Part shown: in pieces, positions 1 to 9,505 of the stretch | Numbering within the stretch: the first letter of the stretch is position 1 | Layout of the letters: every line of letters starts with the position of its first letter | From: Heracleum sosnowskyi | Lineage: Eukaryota > Streptophyta > Magnoliopsida > Apiales > Apiaceae | Direction: 5' to 3' | Length of the DNA: 64,000 nucleotides | Assembly (NCBI GenBank): GCA_030848705.1 | Contig: JAUIZM010000012.1 | Span: forward strand, 925,001-989,000 | The notes under the pieces: model-generated | Told to the model about the DNA's origin: nothing | Database searches by the model: none | The model's input: only the letters and a program-made list of their open reading frames with translations | Translations under genes and position numbers: made by a program

Positions 1-701
1 CTTGAATAGTCATCAACCATCACTAGAGCATATTTCTTTTTGGAAAGGGACATTACATTCACAGGGCCAAATAAGTCCATGTGAATTAGTTGCAGAGGTT
101 TTGAGTTTGTATTGAGCAACTTGTTCTTGTGACTTGATCTTTTAATCTTCCCTTTCTGACAAGCTTCACATGCTCCATCTTGCACAAACTCCAAGGCAGG
201 CAAATCCCTGATGAGTTCTCTCTTGGTTAGAGAGTTCATTGCCTGAACATTCAAGTGAGACAGTTTCTTGTGCCACAGCCAGAATTCCTCATTTGTGGCT
301 TTTGTGTAGAAACAACAAATTTCTCCCTTATCTGCAGCCTTGAGATTAGCTACAAACAAGCTTCCTTTCTTTACACCAGTTAGAACAACTTCACCACTTT
401 CCCTTTTTGAGATTGAACAAAGGTCTTCATCAAATTCCACTTTGAAGCCTCTGTTGGTAAACTGTCCAATACTCAAGAGATTATGCTTCAGTCCTTCAAC
501 AAATGCTACATCTTCAATAATGACATTTCCAGATTTAACACTGCCATATCCCATTGTATAACCAATGTTGTCATTTCCAAAGGTTACTGATGGGCCAGCC
601 TTTTCCTCAAAATGTGATAGCAGGGCCATATCACCAGTCATGTGACTTGAGCATCCACTGTCCAAGATCCATATGACTCTTTTATTCCTGTTGCCCTGCA
701 T
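1..701 (-). CDS. Copia pol, 5' part: protease, GAG-pre-integrase, start of integrase (partial)
   Basis: An open frame runs from the ATG at 701-699 off the window edge, about 233 codons. It begins with a retroviral-type aspartic protease motif (WILDSGCSSHMTG, near 680-635). It continues through a GAG-pre-integrase zinc-binding region, with histidines in LWHKKLSHLN and cysteines in CEACQKGK, and reaches the start of the integrase core (HMDLFGPVNV). In the living family these domains mature the polyprotein and insert the cDNA. The gag frame closes with TAG at 715-713 and this frame is preceded by TGA at 704-702, so pol is in a different frame from gag and may be expressed by frameshifting or re-initiation, or the element may be decayed. 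No stop is seen within the visible part. Confidence 0.88.
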   Translation of the reverse strand, partial: MQGNRNKRVIWILDSGCSSHMTGDMALLSHFEEKAGPSVTFGNDNIGYTMGYGSVKSGNVIIEDVAFVEGLKHNLLSIGQFTNRGFKVEFDEDLCSISKRESGEVVLTGVKKGSLFVANLKAADKGEICCFYTKATNEEFWLWHKKLSHLNVQAMNSLTKRELIRDLPALEFVQDGACEACQKGKIKRSSHKNKLLNTNSKPLQLIHMDLFGPVNVMSLSKKKYALVMVDDYS

Positions 702-712
702 TCACAAAGTGA

Positions 713-3178
713 CTAAGTTGCTTTTGGTATCCACACTTGGTAGGGTCCATATGGTTTAGAAACATTTTGATTAATAATTCTTCTGTCATAAATTGCATTT
801 CTCATAGTAGGAGACTTCACTTTTTCTGTGGCTTTGGAGTTTACACTCTTAGGCTCACATGAAGTTTTCACCCTCTCAACCCTGATTGGGGACCCTGTCC
901 TATGAGAATGTATGTGTGTGTGTGATTCACCAGATTGTGCAGAGTCAAGTTTATGTTTAAGAGATAAACAGTTAGCAATCACAGTCACATAACATGTCAT
1001 GCAGTTTGGCTTACCACAGAAAGAATCATGACTAGAATTTATGCTTGCAGAAAGGTTACTTAGGTTATCAACTTCAACAATTTCAGGCTTACTACACTTA
1101 TGAGTCAAATGATTAACAGATAGGCATTTTTGACATTGTTTTCTGGGAGCATTTGGCACATAAGCATAGTTGTTTCCTTTGTTAACACCAACTTTACCAT
1201 TTCTGTTTTGTTTCCTTTTCTTAACAACTTCTTTCTTTGCTTTAGGACTCTTGACAAGATTGTCTTTGGTCTCTTTCTGATTGACAAGTTCAGGAAAGGA
1301 AGAAGTGTTCTTAGCAGCCTCATCTTCTTCAAGTAGTTGTTGCTTGATGATCAGTAGTTCCTCATCAAACTCAACAACACTCTTCTTGAAGATGGGCTGT
1401 TCAACACTTGACAGTATGGTTGGGGCATTTTTGTTTGTAAAAGTTTCCTTTCCTTTGCCCTTGACTTTCTTCCTTCCCTTGTCATTATCATAGTCAAAAC
1501 CAACTCCAACCTTGCAATCTTCAGTGTGTTCCTTGTGGTAGGTTTGAATAAGTTCAGAGGAGTTTTTGAAGCTTCTTAGTTTCAGTTCAGTTTCAGCAAT
1601 TTGTTCTCTAAGGGCATTCTCTATCTGCTCAGCACAAATCACTTTGTTTTTAAGATACTCAACCTCATTTTTCAAACCATCCAGGTTCACAACCATTAAC
1701 TCAAGTTGCTCATTCTTTTCTGTAAGCTCAACATTTTTAGCAGTTAGTCTGTCAATTTCTTCATTAGCTACTAACATGCTAGTATGAATATTAAACATTT
1801 CAGTGCTCATATCTTCAACAGTTTGCTTATATTGAAGGGGAGTCATATCAAGAGAAGTAAGAATAGGTACCTGACTTGAATCACCTTCATCAGAAAATGC
1901 CATCAAGGCATAGTTTGAGTACTCTTGTTCTTCTTCTTCATCAGAGTCATCCCAGCACTTTCCCTCAGCAATAAAAGCTTTGCCCTGTTGTTTCTTGAGT
2001 AGAGCCTCATACTTAGCTTCAAGCTCTAAGTATGCTTTGTCCTTCTTGACTTGTTTAGGCTTTTTGCACTCAGTGGCAAAATGCCCAAGTTCATTGCAGT
2101 TATAGCACCTTATTTTGGTCCTATCCACACTTCCTGTCTTGTATCCACCTTTAGCAGCACCAGCAATCCCTTTTCCTTTATTGAAGGTGTTTGATCCACT
2201 AGATCCACCAGTGTTTCCATTGTTGAACTTAGACTTAAATGGCTGCTTTCTTTTAAACCTTATGTTAGGATACCTCCTAGCCATATAAGCAAAAGATTTG
2301 TTTTCCATTTTGTCCAGCTCATCTATACTGTAGAACTCATCCTCTTCAGGTAAATCATACACAACCTGAGTTTCATCACCAGTGTCTTCAACTTCCAGTT
2401 CCTCAATCTTGACCTGACTGATTTTAAGAGAGTCCATTCTTTGACTTAGGTTGTCAGCAATAAGTGCACAGGAAGTATTAGCCACTAATCCTTGCTTTGC
2501 TTGAATAGATCTCTTTTGAAACAGCTCTAACTCATATGTCTTTAAAACACCATACAACACATCAAAACCAATCTTTGTCAGATCTCTTTCTTTAAGGGAA
2601 GAAATTCTTGGTTCCAAGTGATCTGGCAGAGTTAGTAGAAACTTCATATTGAGCTCTTCTGTTTCATAGTGTTTGTCATAGAGTTTGAGCTCGTTTATCA
2701 GCTTGTTGAATCTCTCAAACACTTCTGTGATTCCCTCTTTTGGCTGAGCCATAAAGGCTTCATATTGTGAAACAAGAATCTGCTTCTTGTTCTTTCTTAC
2801 CTCAGTAGTTCCTTCACAGAGCACTTCTATAAGATCCCACATCTTCTTGGCACTAGTACAATGAGCAACAGTGCCATACATGTTGAAGTCCATAGATTCA
2901 CAAATGATAAGTTGAAGATGTCCATCCAATGCCACTTTTTCCTTTTCAGGATCAGTGTATTTTAAGGGATCTTTGGGCACATGTTTTGCTGGTACAATCT
3001 CAGTGCCACTGGTTGTTTCACCAATCTCGATCATTGGAATGAAGGGACCATGCTTTAGAATATCTAAATACATGGGGTTAGAAGCTTTGATGAAAAGCAA
3101 CATCTTCTTCTTCCATAAACTGTAGTGCTCCTTGTTAAAGGGAGGAATCTTGATACTGCTTAGTTTCTGTGAACTCAT
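713..3178 (-). CDS. Copia gag polyprotein with two CCHC zinc knuckles
   Basis: An 821-residue capsid/nucleocapsid-type protein. The N-terminal region up to about residue 230 looks like the UBN2/DUF4219 gag domain (start MSSQKLSSIKIPPFNKEHYS, with later conserved W and L positions). A first zinc knuckle CYNCNELGHFATEC (CX2CX4HX4C) lies near residues 357-370. A Leu/Glu-rich coiled-coil segment is near 485-575. A second knuckle CQKCLSVNHLTHKC is near 680-695, followed by a Ser/Lys-rich tail. The frame is intact. It is longer than a minimal copia gag because of the spacer between the knuckles. The ATG lies about 37 bases after the primer site, which supports this start. Role from family knowledge: virus-like particle formation and RNA packaging. 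Confidence 0.9.
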   Translation of the reverse strand: MSSQKLSSIKIPPFNKEHYSLWKKKMLLFIKASNPMYLDILKHGPFIPMIEIGETTSGTEIVPAKHVPKDPLKYTDPEKEKVALDGHLQLIICESMDFNMYGTVAHCTSAKKMWDLIEVLCEGTTEVRKNKKQILVSQYEAFMAQPKEGITEVFERFNKLINELKLYDKHYETEELNMKFLLTLPDHLEPRISSLKERDLTKIGFDVLYGVLKTYELELFQKRSIQAKQGLVANTSCALIADNLSQRMDSLKISQVKIEELEVEDTGDETQVVYDLPEEDEFYSIDELDKMENKSFAYMARRYPNIRFKRKQPFKSKFNNGNTGGSSGSNTFNKGKGIAGAAKGGYKTGSVDRTKIRCYNCNELGHFATECKKPKQVKKDKAYLELEAKYEALLKKQQGKAFIAEGKCWDDSDEEEEQEYSNYALMAFSDEGDSSQVPILTSLDMTPLQYKQTVEDMSTEMFNIHTSMLVANEEIDRLTAKNVELTEKNEQLELMVVNLDGLKNEVEYLKNKVICAEQIENALREQIAETELKLRSFKNSSELIQTYHKEHTEDCKVGVGFDYDNDKGRKKVKGKGKETFTNKNAPTILSSVEQPIFKKSVVEFDEELLIIKQQLLEEDEAAKNTSSFPELVNQKETKDNLVKSPKAKKEVVKKRKQNRNGKVGVNKGNNYAYVPNAPRKQCQKCLSVNHLTHKCSKPEIVEVDNLSNLSASINSSHDSFCGKPNCMTCYVTVIANCLSLKHKLDSAQSGESHTHIHSHRTGSPIRVERVKTSCEPKSVNSKATEKVKSPTMRNAIYDRRIINQNVSKPYGPYQVWIPKAT

Positions 3179-3214
3179 TCTTGATCTTTTCCTGTTTGTA
3201 CGTTAACAGCCTAC

Positions 3215-3226
3215 GCTCTGATACCA
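3215..3226 (-). other. Primer-binding site, initiator tRNA-Met type
   Basis: The minus strand reads TGGTATCAGAGC, the usual plant primer site complementary to the 3' end of initiator tRNA-Met. It lies two bases inside the LTR end and 36 bases before the gag start codon, fixing element orientation and LTR border. Confidence 0.9.
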
Positions 3227-3228
3227 CT

Positions 3229-4498
3229 TGTTAGAAATGAATACCACTAGAAACTAGACAGAGGGGGGGTGAATGGATAGTTTGATATATTTTTCGATCT
3301 TGAAAACTAAGTAAACAACTGTATGTGATTATGATATGTAATATGCAGAAAGTAAATAACACACACAATCACTTTAATCTACTTTGTATAAGCAAATTAA
3401 ATACTACAGCTTTCCAGGAAATTCACAATCGAATTTCTGGCTTCTAAACAAGAACGGTTTGAACTTGCTTGCTTACAGAGAAAAGAGCTTAGCAAATAAC
3501 TATGTGTATCTCTCTTACAGCTTACAGTTGTGTGTGCACGATATATATATTTTCCTATACAAACTAGGCACACACAATATTACACAGCTACCCCTTCTGA
3601 AAGTCCAACTTGTCCTGCCATAAGAAGTTCACTGTGTCAGGAAGGACCACCTGCTTTTCGGAGTCTTTCCCGTTTCTGTAGCAGCTTGTCTCTTATCTTT
3701 CTCTCCAAGTTTAGCTGTAGATTTGCCATCTGTTCTTTGGACCACCTTGCCAGAACAAATGCTTCAGTATTTGTCTCCTTTGATTCTTGGTTCTGTACCT
3801 TGATTTGTCTTGTTATAAACGGCTAAGTGTTGATATCGTGAACTCCACTTCATCCCTGACTATGCGATCTCCCTTGTGAGGACTACGCGATATAGCCTTT
3901 GAAGACTTTGCGACATAGGTCATTTGACGACTATGCGACATAGGTCATTTGACGACTATGCGACATAGGTCATTTGATGACTATGCGACATAGGGCTTCT
4001 GAGGACTTCATGATCTAGGCTCCTTTGACTTTGCTGACTTCAACACTTCACGACATGTGTCTTGAGGACTTCTCGACATAGTACAAGATGGACTATGCGA
4101 TATAGTACTTCACGACATGGATATTGGTGACTTCACGACATAGCTTTCTTTTGACTTTACTATATAATGCCTTAGACAAATTCCTGCAACTTATTTCTTC
4201 ATAGCCTTATTCAACTCTATCCTGCTGCATGAACAGTTCTGAACTTCTACCAGGATAATTATTCAATGGCCTATATACAATCTAGATGCAAGAAACTTTA
4301 CTAAGCTCATTATAAGTCTGAGCATACATGATCAAGCTAATGTTCATGAGAACAAGACAAGTACATTTAGAGACCTATACTATATCCCAGTGATAGAAAT
4401 CACTAGGTCATGTAATGTGACATAGTCACATAGTGTAGGCTTGTTAATAGTGGTATTCAGACATGTCTTGAGCCTAACAACTATCTAACTTTCTAACA
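3229..4498 (-). repeat. 5' LTR of the copia element (about 1.27 kb)
   Basis: The LTR edge next to the primer site is TGTTAGAAA on the plus strand. The proposed outer edge is TTTCTAACA ending at 4498, giving a perfect 9 bp inverted terminal repeat of TG...CA type. A second possible outer end, CCTAACA at 4479, has a shorter match. The LTR contains a direct repeat block at 3898-4010 and no long reading frame. Confidence 0.7.
3898..4010. repeat. 25 bp direct repeats inside the copia LTR
   Basis: About four and a half head-to-tail copies of a 25 bp unit with core GCGACATAGGTCATTTGACG. Weaker dispersed relatives (GACTATGCGA, CACGACAT) continue from about 3840 to 4150. Such U3 repeats can carry regulatory sites in plant LTRs, but no function is shown here. 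Confidence 0.8.
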
Positions 4499-4929
4499 AA
4501 CTTTCCCTCCTAAACTTAAATACCTACATTTACCATAATGTCCTTGGCTATTACATTTATTTACTATCATATCCTTTGACTAACTTTGACCGGAAGTAGA
4601 AGGTAATTCCTCAATAGTTTTTTAACCAATATTGTTGAAATATCAAGTCACTCTGTTTAAATACGGAGACACAACAGATATCAAAATCTGCAATTCCGGA
4701 GGATACCAAAGTAAAGCAAAAAAGATGGGAAATGGCAGTTCTCTGAATAGAGAAAAAGTATTTGATTTCCCCGAAGAAATATTGGCCGAGATCTTAAGCT
4801 GGTTGGAAGCCAAGTATCTGTTGAGATGTGAATGTATGTGCAAGGTATGGTGTTCCGTGATTAGGAGCAAACTCTTAGTAGACATGCATGCTCTACGTAA
4901 CAGTGACTGGATTCAAGAAAAATTTCCCT

Positions 4930-4998
4930 TTGACTCTGAATATTGTAGAGGGTTATTCCGATTTTCGAAAAAGGTTCGGGATTTGACCGGTTGTCACA
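4930..4998 (+). repeat. TRIM LTR fragment inside the F-box pseudogene
   Basis: Bases 4959-4998 match the last 40 bases of the TRIM LTRs at 6043-8231 (core GATTTTCGAAAAAGG, end TTGTCACA). Weaker similarity reaches back to about 4930. The second F-box copy lacks about 105 bases here and reads directly from GACTGGA to GCAAAATG near 9941. Confidence 0.7.
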
Positions 4999-5055
4999 GT
5001 TGTTGCTGGAACAAAGTGTATCATTCTCCCCTGCAACACCATCAGCAACCTATCA

Positions 5056-5130
5056 AATAAATAAGAAATCCAACAAACTGTCGAATAAGAAATCCAACAA
5101 CCTATCGAATAAGAAATCCAACAATCAAGC
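5056..5130. repeat. 24 bp tandem repeat in F-box pseudogene
   Basis: Three imperfect copies of a unit with core AATAAGAAATCCAACAA lie between the F-box and the associated domain. A related, more diverged run is at 10000-10065 in the second gene copy, so the repeat predates the duplication. Confidence 0.7.
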
Positions 5131-6042
5131 GTATGCTTAATCTTCCCTGTCCACAGTAAGCAAGTCATTTACATGCACATCTTTCAATATCCTTCAACTA
5201 GTTCATATTATGTGGTTTCAGTATTTTTTAATAAAGTGAAGAAGAAGTATGATTTGGCACTTCTTGATCTTAGAGGTCAGAGTGACGATCCATGTTCTAA
5301 TGTTGATCTTTCCTGGAGAATCGTCAAAATTCCAGAATTTGACATGCTCAGCAGACAAGAGAGATATCATTTCTCATATTGTATGTCGAGGGACAGCATC
5401 TTGCATATCCTTACTTCACCTAGGGTTGGTTTGCAAAACCCTAAGGTCATGTGTGTTGACTTAGTCAAGCAGACCTGTGAAATTCTTAAGGTACCACAAA
5501 ACTTGTATTTTAATTGTAAGGAGCTTAAATTTCAGTCCTGGACAGACAAGCCATCAGTAGTTTTTGTTCGAGAACAGAAACTGAATATATGGGTGTTGAA
5601 GATTACAAGAAACAGAAGTGGGCTGACACAATGGTAATTCCCTTGCCTTTTCGGGAACATCGTCCAAGTTTGATGACCGAAGTTCCTCACATACATCGTG
5701 ACAATGGTGATGAAGAGGATATATTAGTTTATATCCCTATTCCTGTAAATACTCATCTTTACACAGTTAAATCAGGATCAGTTTGTAGTGATCCACCTCC
5801 GGTCATGAGGATACCAGCTACATTGGTCTCTCTCAGAGGTATGCAACTAGAGAAGAAAGATTGCTAAATTTAACTCGATCCAGACAAGATTATTAATCTC
5901 ACCGCAGTTAATATTTTAAAGATTCCAGTTTTGTGTAGCATATTTATTGACTATGGGTATTTATGGTAGATATGTGTAAAGCTTCATAGGTTTTGATATG
6001 TGTTTGTAGTATGTGAATTTAGTTACATATACTGTGAATCAC

Positions 6043-6275
6043 TGTAACACCCCAGTCCCACATCGAGGAGATTTGGGACTTATGTTCAGTTTATAAGGCA
6101 AAGTACTACTACTAATTAGCACCAACAAAATCATGATATTTTGGGGGCCTGTGGTGGGCTTGTTGTTACCCAAGTTGACTGTGTTTGGGCCAGTAGGCTT
6201 CGGCTTATTCAGACTCGGAATCGGAATTTGACCCGATTTTCGAAAAAGGCTCGGGATTTGACCCGGGTTGTCATA
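6043..6275 (+). repeat. TRIM LTR1 (233 bp)
   Basis: Begins TGTAACACCCCAGTCCCACA and ends TGTCATA, where the other LTRs have TGTCACA. It joins the left ATCAC target-site duplication directly. Confidence 0.9.
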
Positions 6276-6496
6276 TATGGTATCAGAGCCGACTCTCGAA
6301 AGCTTTATTTGTCAAGTTGCCGGAGGTGGGGACACGAAGGCTGGTGGTATTATCCCACAATGGACAGAAGTCCGAAGGTGGGGACACGAAGCCAGCCGGT
6401 ATTATCCCACAATGGCTAGGGAGGAACAATCTTGGAACCTATGGGCTCTATCCGTTCAGGCTTGACGAGGACGTCAAGAGTTTAAGAGGGGGAGTT

Positions 6497-6729
6497 TGTA
6501 ACACCCCAGTCCCACATCGAGGAGATTTGGGACTTCTGTTCAGTTTATAAGGCAAGGTACTACTACTAATTAGCACCAACAAATCATGATCTTTTGGGGG
6601 CCTGTGGTGGGCTAGTCGTTACCCAAGTTGGGCTGCGTTTGGGCCAGTAGGCTTCGGCTTATTCGGACTCGGAATCAGAATTTGACCCGATTTTCGAAAA
6701 AAGGCTCGGGATTTGACCCGGGTTGTCCA
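6497..6729 (+). repeat. TRIM LTR2 (233 bp)
   Basis: Same start as LTR1 and preceded by the polypurine run at 6484-6494. Its end reads TGTCCA, one base short of the usual TGTCACA. A primer site follows at 6732-6744. Confidence 0.88.
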
Positions 6730-6948
6730 TATGGTATCAGAGCCGACTCTCGAAAGCTTGATGCGTCAAGTTGCCGGAGGTGGGGACACGAAGGCTGGTG
6801 GTATTATCCCACAATGGACAGAGGTCCGGAGGTGGGGACACGAAGCCAACCGGTATTATCCCACAATGGCTAGGGAGGAACGATCTTGGAACCTATGGGC
6901 TATCCGATCAGGCTTGACGAGGACTTCAAGAGTTTAAGTGGGGGAGTT

Positions 6949-7182
6949 TGTAACACCCCAGTCCCACATCGAGGAGATTTGGGACTTATGTTCAGTTTAT
7001 AAGGCAAAGTACTACTACTAATTAGCACCAACAAATCATGAACTTTTGGGGGCCTGTGGCGGGCTTGTGGATTACCCAAGTTGGCTTCATTTGGGCTATT
7101 AGGCTTCGGCCTATTCGGACTCGGAATCGGGACTTGACCCGATTTTCGAAAAAAGGCTCGGGATTTGACCCGGGTTGTCACA
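6949..7182 (+). repeat. TRIM LTR3 (234 bp)
   Basis: A complete TG...CA copy ending TGTCACA, with a primer site at 7185-7197. Confidence 0.9.
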
Positions 7183-7402
7183 TATGGTATCAGAGCCGAC
7201 TCTCGAAAGCTTGATTTGTCAAGTTACCGGAGGTGGGGACACGAAGGTTGGTGGTATTATCCCACAATGGACAGAAGCCCGGAGGTGGGGACACGAAGCC
7301 TGCCGGTATTATCCCACAATGGCTAGGGAGGAAACAATCTTGGAACCTATGGGCTATCCGATCAGGCTTGACGAGGACGTCAATAGTTTAAGTGGGGGAG
7401 TT

Positions 7403-7636
7403 TGTAACACCCCAGTCCCACATCGAGTAGATTTGGGACTTTTGTTCAGTTTATAAGGCATAGTACTACTACTAATTAGCACCAACAAATCATGATCTTT
7501 TGGGGGCCTGTGGTGGGCTTGTGGATTACCCAAGTTGGCTACATTTGGGCCAGTAGGCTTCGACCTATTCGGACTCGGAATCGGGACTTGACCCGATTTT
7601 TGAAAAAAGGCTCGGGATTTGACCCGGGTTGTCACA
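7403..7636 (+). repeat. TRIM LTR4 (234 bp)
   Basis: A complete copy ending TGTCACA, but not followed by the usual primer site. A 17-base stretch (core GCGCAGCGGAAGC) leads straight into the truncated LTR5, so one internal segment and the start of LTR5 are missing. Confidence 0.88.
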
Positions 7637-7653
7637 TCTTGCGCAGCGGAAGC

Positions 7654-7778
7654 GTGGTGGGCTTGTCATAACCCAAGTTGGTTGCATTTAGGCCAGTAGG
7701 CTTCGGCTTATTCGGACTCAAAATCGGGACTTGACCCGATTTTCGAAAAAGGCTCGGGATTTGACCCGGGTTGTCACA
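7654..7778 (+). repeat. TRIM LTR5, 5'-truncated
   Basis: Only the last 125 bases of the LTR remain, starting at GTGGTGGGCTTGT and ending TGTCACA. A normal primer site follows at 7781-7793. Confidence 0.85.
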
Positions 7779-7997
7779 TATGGTATCAGAGCCGACTCTC
7801 GAAAGCTTGATTTGTCAAGTTGCCGGAGGTGGGGTCACGAAGGCTGGTGGTATTATCCCACAATGGACAGAAGTTTGGAGGTGGGGACACGAAGCCAGCC
7901 GGTATTATCCCACAATGGCTAGGGAGGAACGATCTTGGAACCAATGGGCTATCCGTTCAGGCTTGACGAGGACGTCAAGAGTTTAAGTGGGGGAGTT

Positions 7998-8231
7998 TGT
8001 AACACTCCAGTCCCACATTGAGTAGATTTGGAATTTCTGTTCAGTTTATAAGGCAAAGTACTACTACTAATTAGCACCAACAAAATCATGATCTTTTGGG
8101 GGCCTGTGGTGGGCTAGTTGTTACCCAAGTTGGCTGCATTTGGGCTAGTAGGCTTCGGCTTATTCGGACTCGTAATCGGGACTTGACCCGATTTTCGAAA
8201 AAAGACTCGGGATTTGACCCGGGTTATCACA
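7998..8231 (+). repeat. TRIM LTR6 (234 bp)
   Basis: The last LTR ends TTATCACA and is followed directly by the right ATCAC duplication. It carries more changes than the others (for example AACACTCC in place of AACACCCC). Confidence 0.9.
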
Positions 8232-8862
8232 ATCACATTTATCTATTTATTATTATTCTACCAAGTAATTGTCATTTTTGTGCTTCATGGTATTAGTGTA
8301 CCTATTTGCACTGAATGGGGGTAAAAATATAAATTAGAGGATGTTCTGTAAGGGAGTTCATAGATGTTGGCAACTTCTCACTAAAGTATGTGGTTCTGGG
8401 GTTCTGAAATTTTCTAAAACCATAGAGTTTGTTCAGAAAAAATGCAGAATTATGCAGTTTAAGTAAGGATTCCCTTCACTTGGTATCTGTTTAATATGAC
8501 CAATAGACATAGTCGGAATATATGAGATGTTCCTTCTGTTTCAAATTCTAGGCTGCCAAGGAATATTCAAGATTACAGACTAAAAAGTCTTTTGATCACT
8601 CTGATTTGTTTAAGTTGTTGCGCATTCATGAAACATACGTACACGGTACACCTGCCACGAAAAAACCCAGTCCACTGTGAGCTGCAACTTCTCCAATTGC
8701 GTCAAGGAATCTAGACCACTCTATCTAAATTCCTTAAATTGACTGATTTGTTTCATAGATGGATGGGAGACATGGTAATTATAAAGCATCTGCAGAAGAT
8801 ATAATACATATAGGCAGAGTCATCTTGGTACGTACATAAACATAGGCAAATCGTTACTTACT
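8232..8862. repeat. Duplicated intergenic block, copy A
   Basis: The block matches 11501-12108 over almost its whole length (shared strings such as AGGATGTTCTGTAAGGGAGT and CACGGTACACCTGCCACG). It is the 3' flank of the F-box duplication. Copy A has a short extra sequence near 8310-8335. No gene is seen. Confidence 0.85.
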
Positions 8863-9470
8863 AGTGTAATTGGGACATTCAGCTGGCAAATATGCATTAT
8901 TAAACGATGATTCTCTCAAAGACCAAGGCATTAAGACAAAAGGCAGAGCAGAATTAAAAAGGGGAATTAATATGAGAGCTATAGTAATGATCGAGCAATT
9001 TTGCCGCTAGACAGACACTTTGGTACAGATCATGTAAGTACTATATTACCCTCCTTCTTTTCTATAAAAGCTTATACATGTAACGGTGGTTAGGAAGAAT
9101 TTAACGGAAGTATGCATTTGGCAAGAAAACTGAAACTGCAGCATGATTTTTGCTAGATTCTAAACTACAGGTACACAAAGTGCTCAAACCTCAAACTTTG
9201 GGTACACAAAGTGCTTTTCACTCTATATTTTAAGCTAAAATGTACCTCAAAGTTGATAAAAACAGGGCAATTATCTGTTCTAACTTCTAACTACATTTTG
9301 ATCAGCTGCTTTCATCATGTTATCTAAAGAGGTGTTGCTATTATGAAACTAATTCCCAGGATGCACAGAAGATCAAAAGAATTTGGCCTGCAGCACTTTT
9401 CAGTTATGATACATATCAATTATCAGCAGTTTTCCTGTATATATAAGATTACCTCTACAAGACACTATCT
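8863..9470. other. Intergenic, partly duplicated downstream
   Basis: No coding feature is recognised. Bases about 9228-9385 (containing AACAGGGCAATTATCTGTTC) recur at about 14398-14655, downstream of the aspartic protease, with some extra sequence there. Confidence 0.75.
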
Positions 9471-9505
9471 AGAATTTTCTCTGCAACATACTAGTATATC
9501 ATAGA

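Larger units (their letters stand above)
1..4498 (-). mobile_element. Ty1/copia LTR retrotransposon, 3' part cut by window edge
   Basis: Reading the minus strand, the order is LTR (4498-3229), primer-binding site (3226-3215), gag (3178-713), then protease and integrase start (701-1). Protease before integrase and no reverse transcriptase in between is the Ty1/copia order. Reverse transcriptase, RNase H and the second LTR lie beyond base 1, so the two LTRs cannot be compared and the target-site duplication cannot be checked. Confidence 0.9.
4724..5867 (+). pseudogene. F-box / F-box-associated protein gene, copy 1 (broken)
   Basis: The ATG at 4724 opens an F-box domain (DFPEEILAEILSWLEAKYLL, then CKVWCSVIRSKLL), the SKP1-binding part of SCF ubiquitin ligases. 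That frame ends at 5060. An F-box-associated region resumes in another frame at 5173-5637 (motifs KYDLALLDLRGQSDDP, HFSYCMSRDSILHIL, NIWVLK). It shifts again at about 5598, where one G is missing compared with the copy at 10149-10817 (TTGAAG against TTGGAAG), and the tail resumes at 5589-5867 in a third frame. A TRIM LTR fragment lies between the F-box and the associated domain. With several frame breaks it cannot encode a full F-box protein. Introns could in principle remove some breaks, but genes of this type usually have one exon and the 1 bp loss falls inside conserved coding sequence. Confidence 0.82.
6043..8231 (+). mobile_element. Multimeric TRIM retrotransposon: six LTRs, four internal segments
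   Basis: Order: LTR1 6043-6275, LTR2 6497-6729, LTR3 6949-7182, LTR4 7403-7636, partial LTR5 7654-7778, LTR6 7998-8231. The internal segments are about 220 bp each (6276-6496, 6730-6948, 7183-7402, 7779-7997). Each internal segment starts 2 bases after an LTR with TGGTATCAGAGCC (initiator tRNA-Met primer site: 6278, 6732, 7185, 7781) and ends with a polypurine run such as AAGTGGGGGAG. There is no coding capacity. The whole array is flanked by the 5 bp duplication ATCAC (6038-6042 and 8232-8236). The paralogous copy at 11501-11505 has a single ATCAC with matching flanks, an empty site. These are the hallmarks of terminal-repeat retrotransposons in miniature, here in tandem form. Confidence 0.93.

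Noticed and set aside
6278..6290. tRNA-like TGGTATCAGAGCC strings as tRNA gene pieces
   Set aside because: They sit next to LTR ends and match only the primer complement; no cloverleaf can be formed around them.
6043..8231. Cassandra-type element with 5S rRNA-like LTR
   Set aside because: The LTRs lack any recognisable 5S RNA promoter or gene sequence.
6141..8296. Many 60-90 codon frames across the TRIM array
   Set aside because: They repeat with each LTR and internal copy, cross LTR borders and primer sites, and are explained by the non-coding TRIM sequence.
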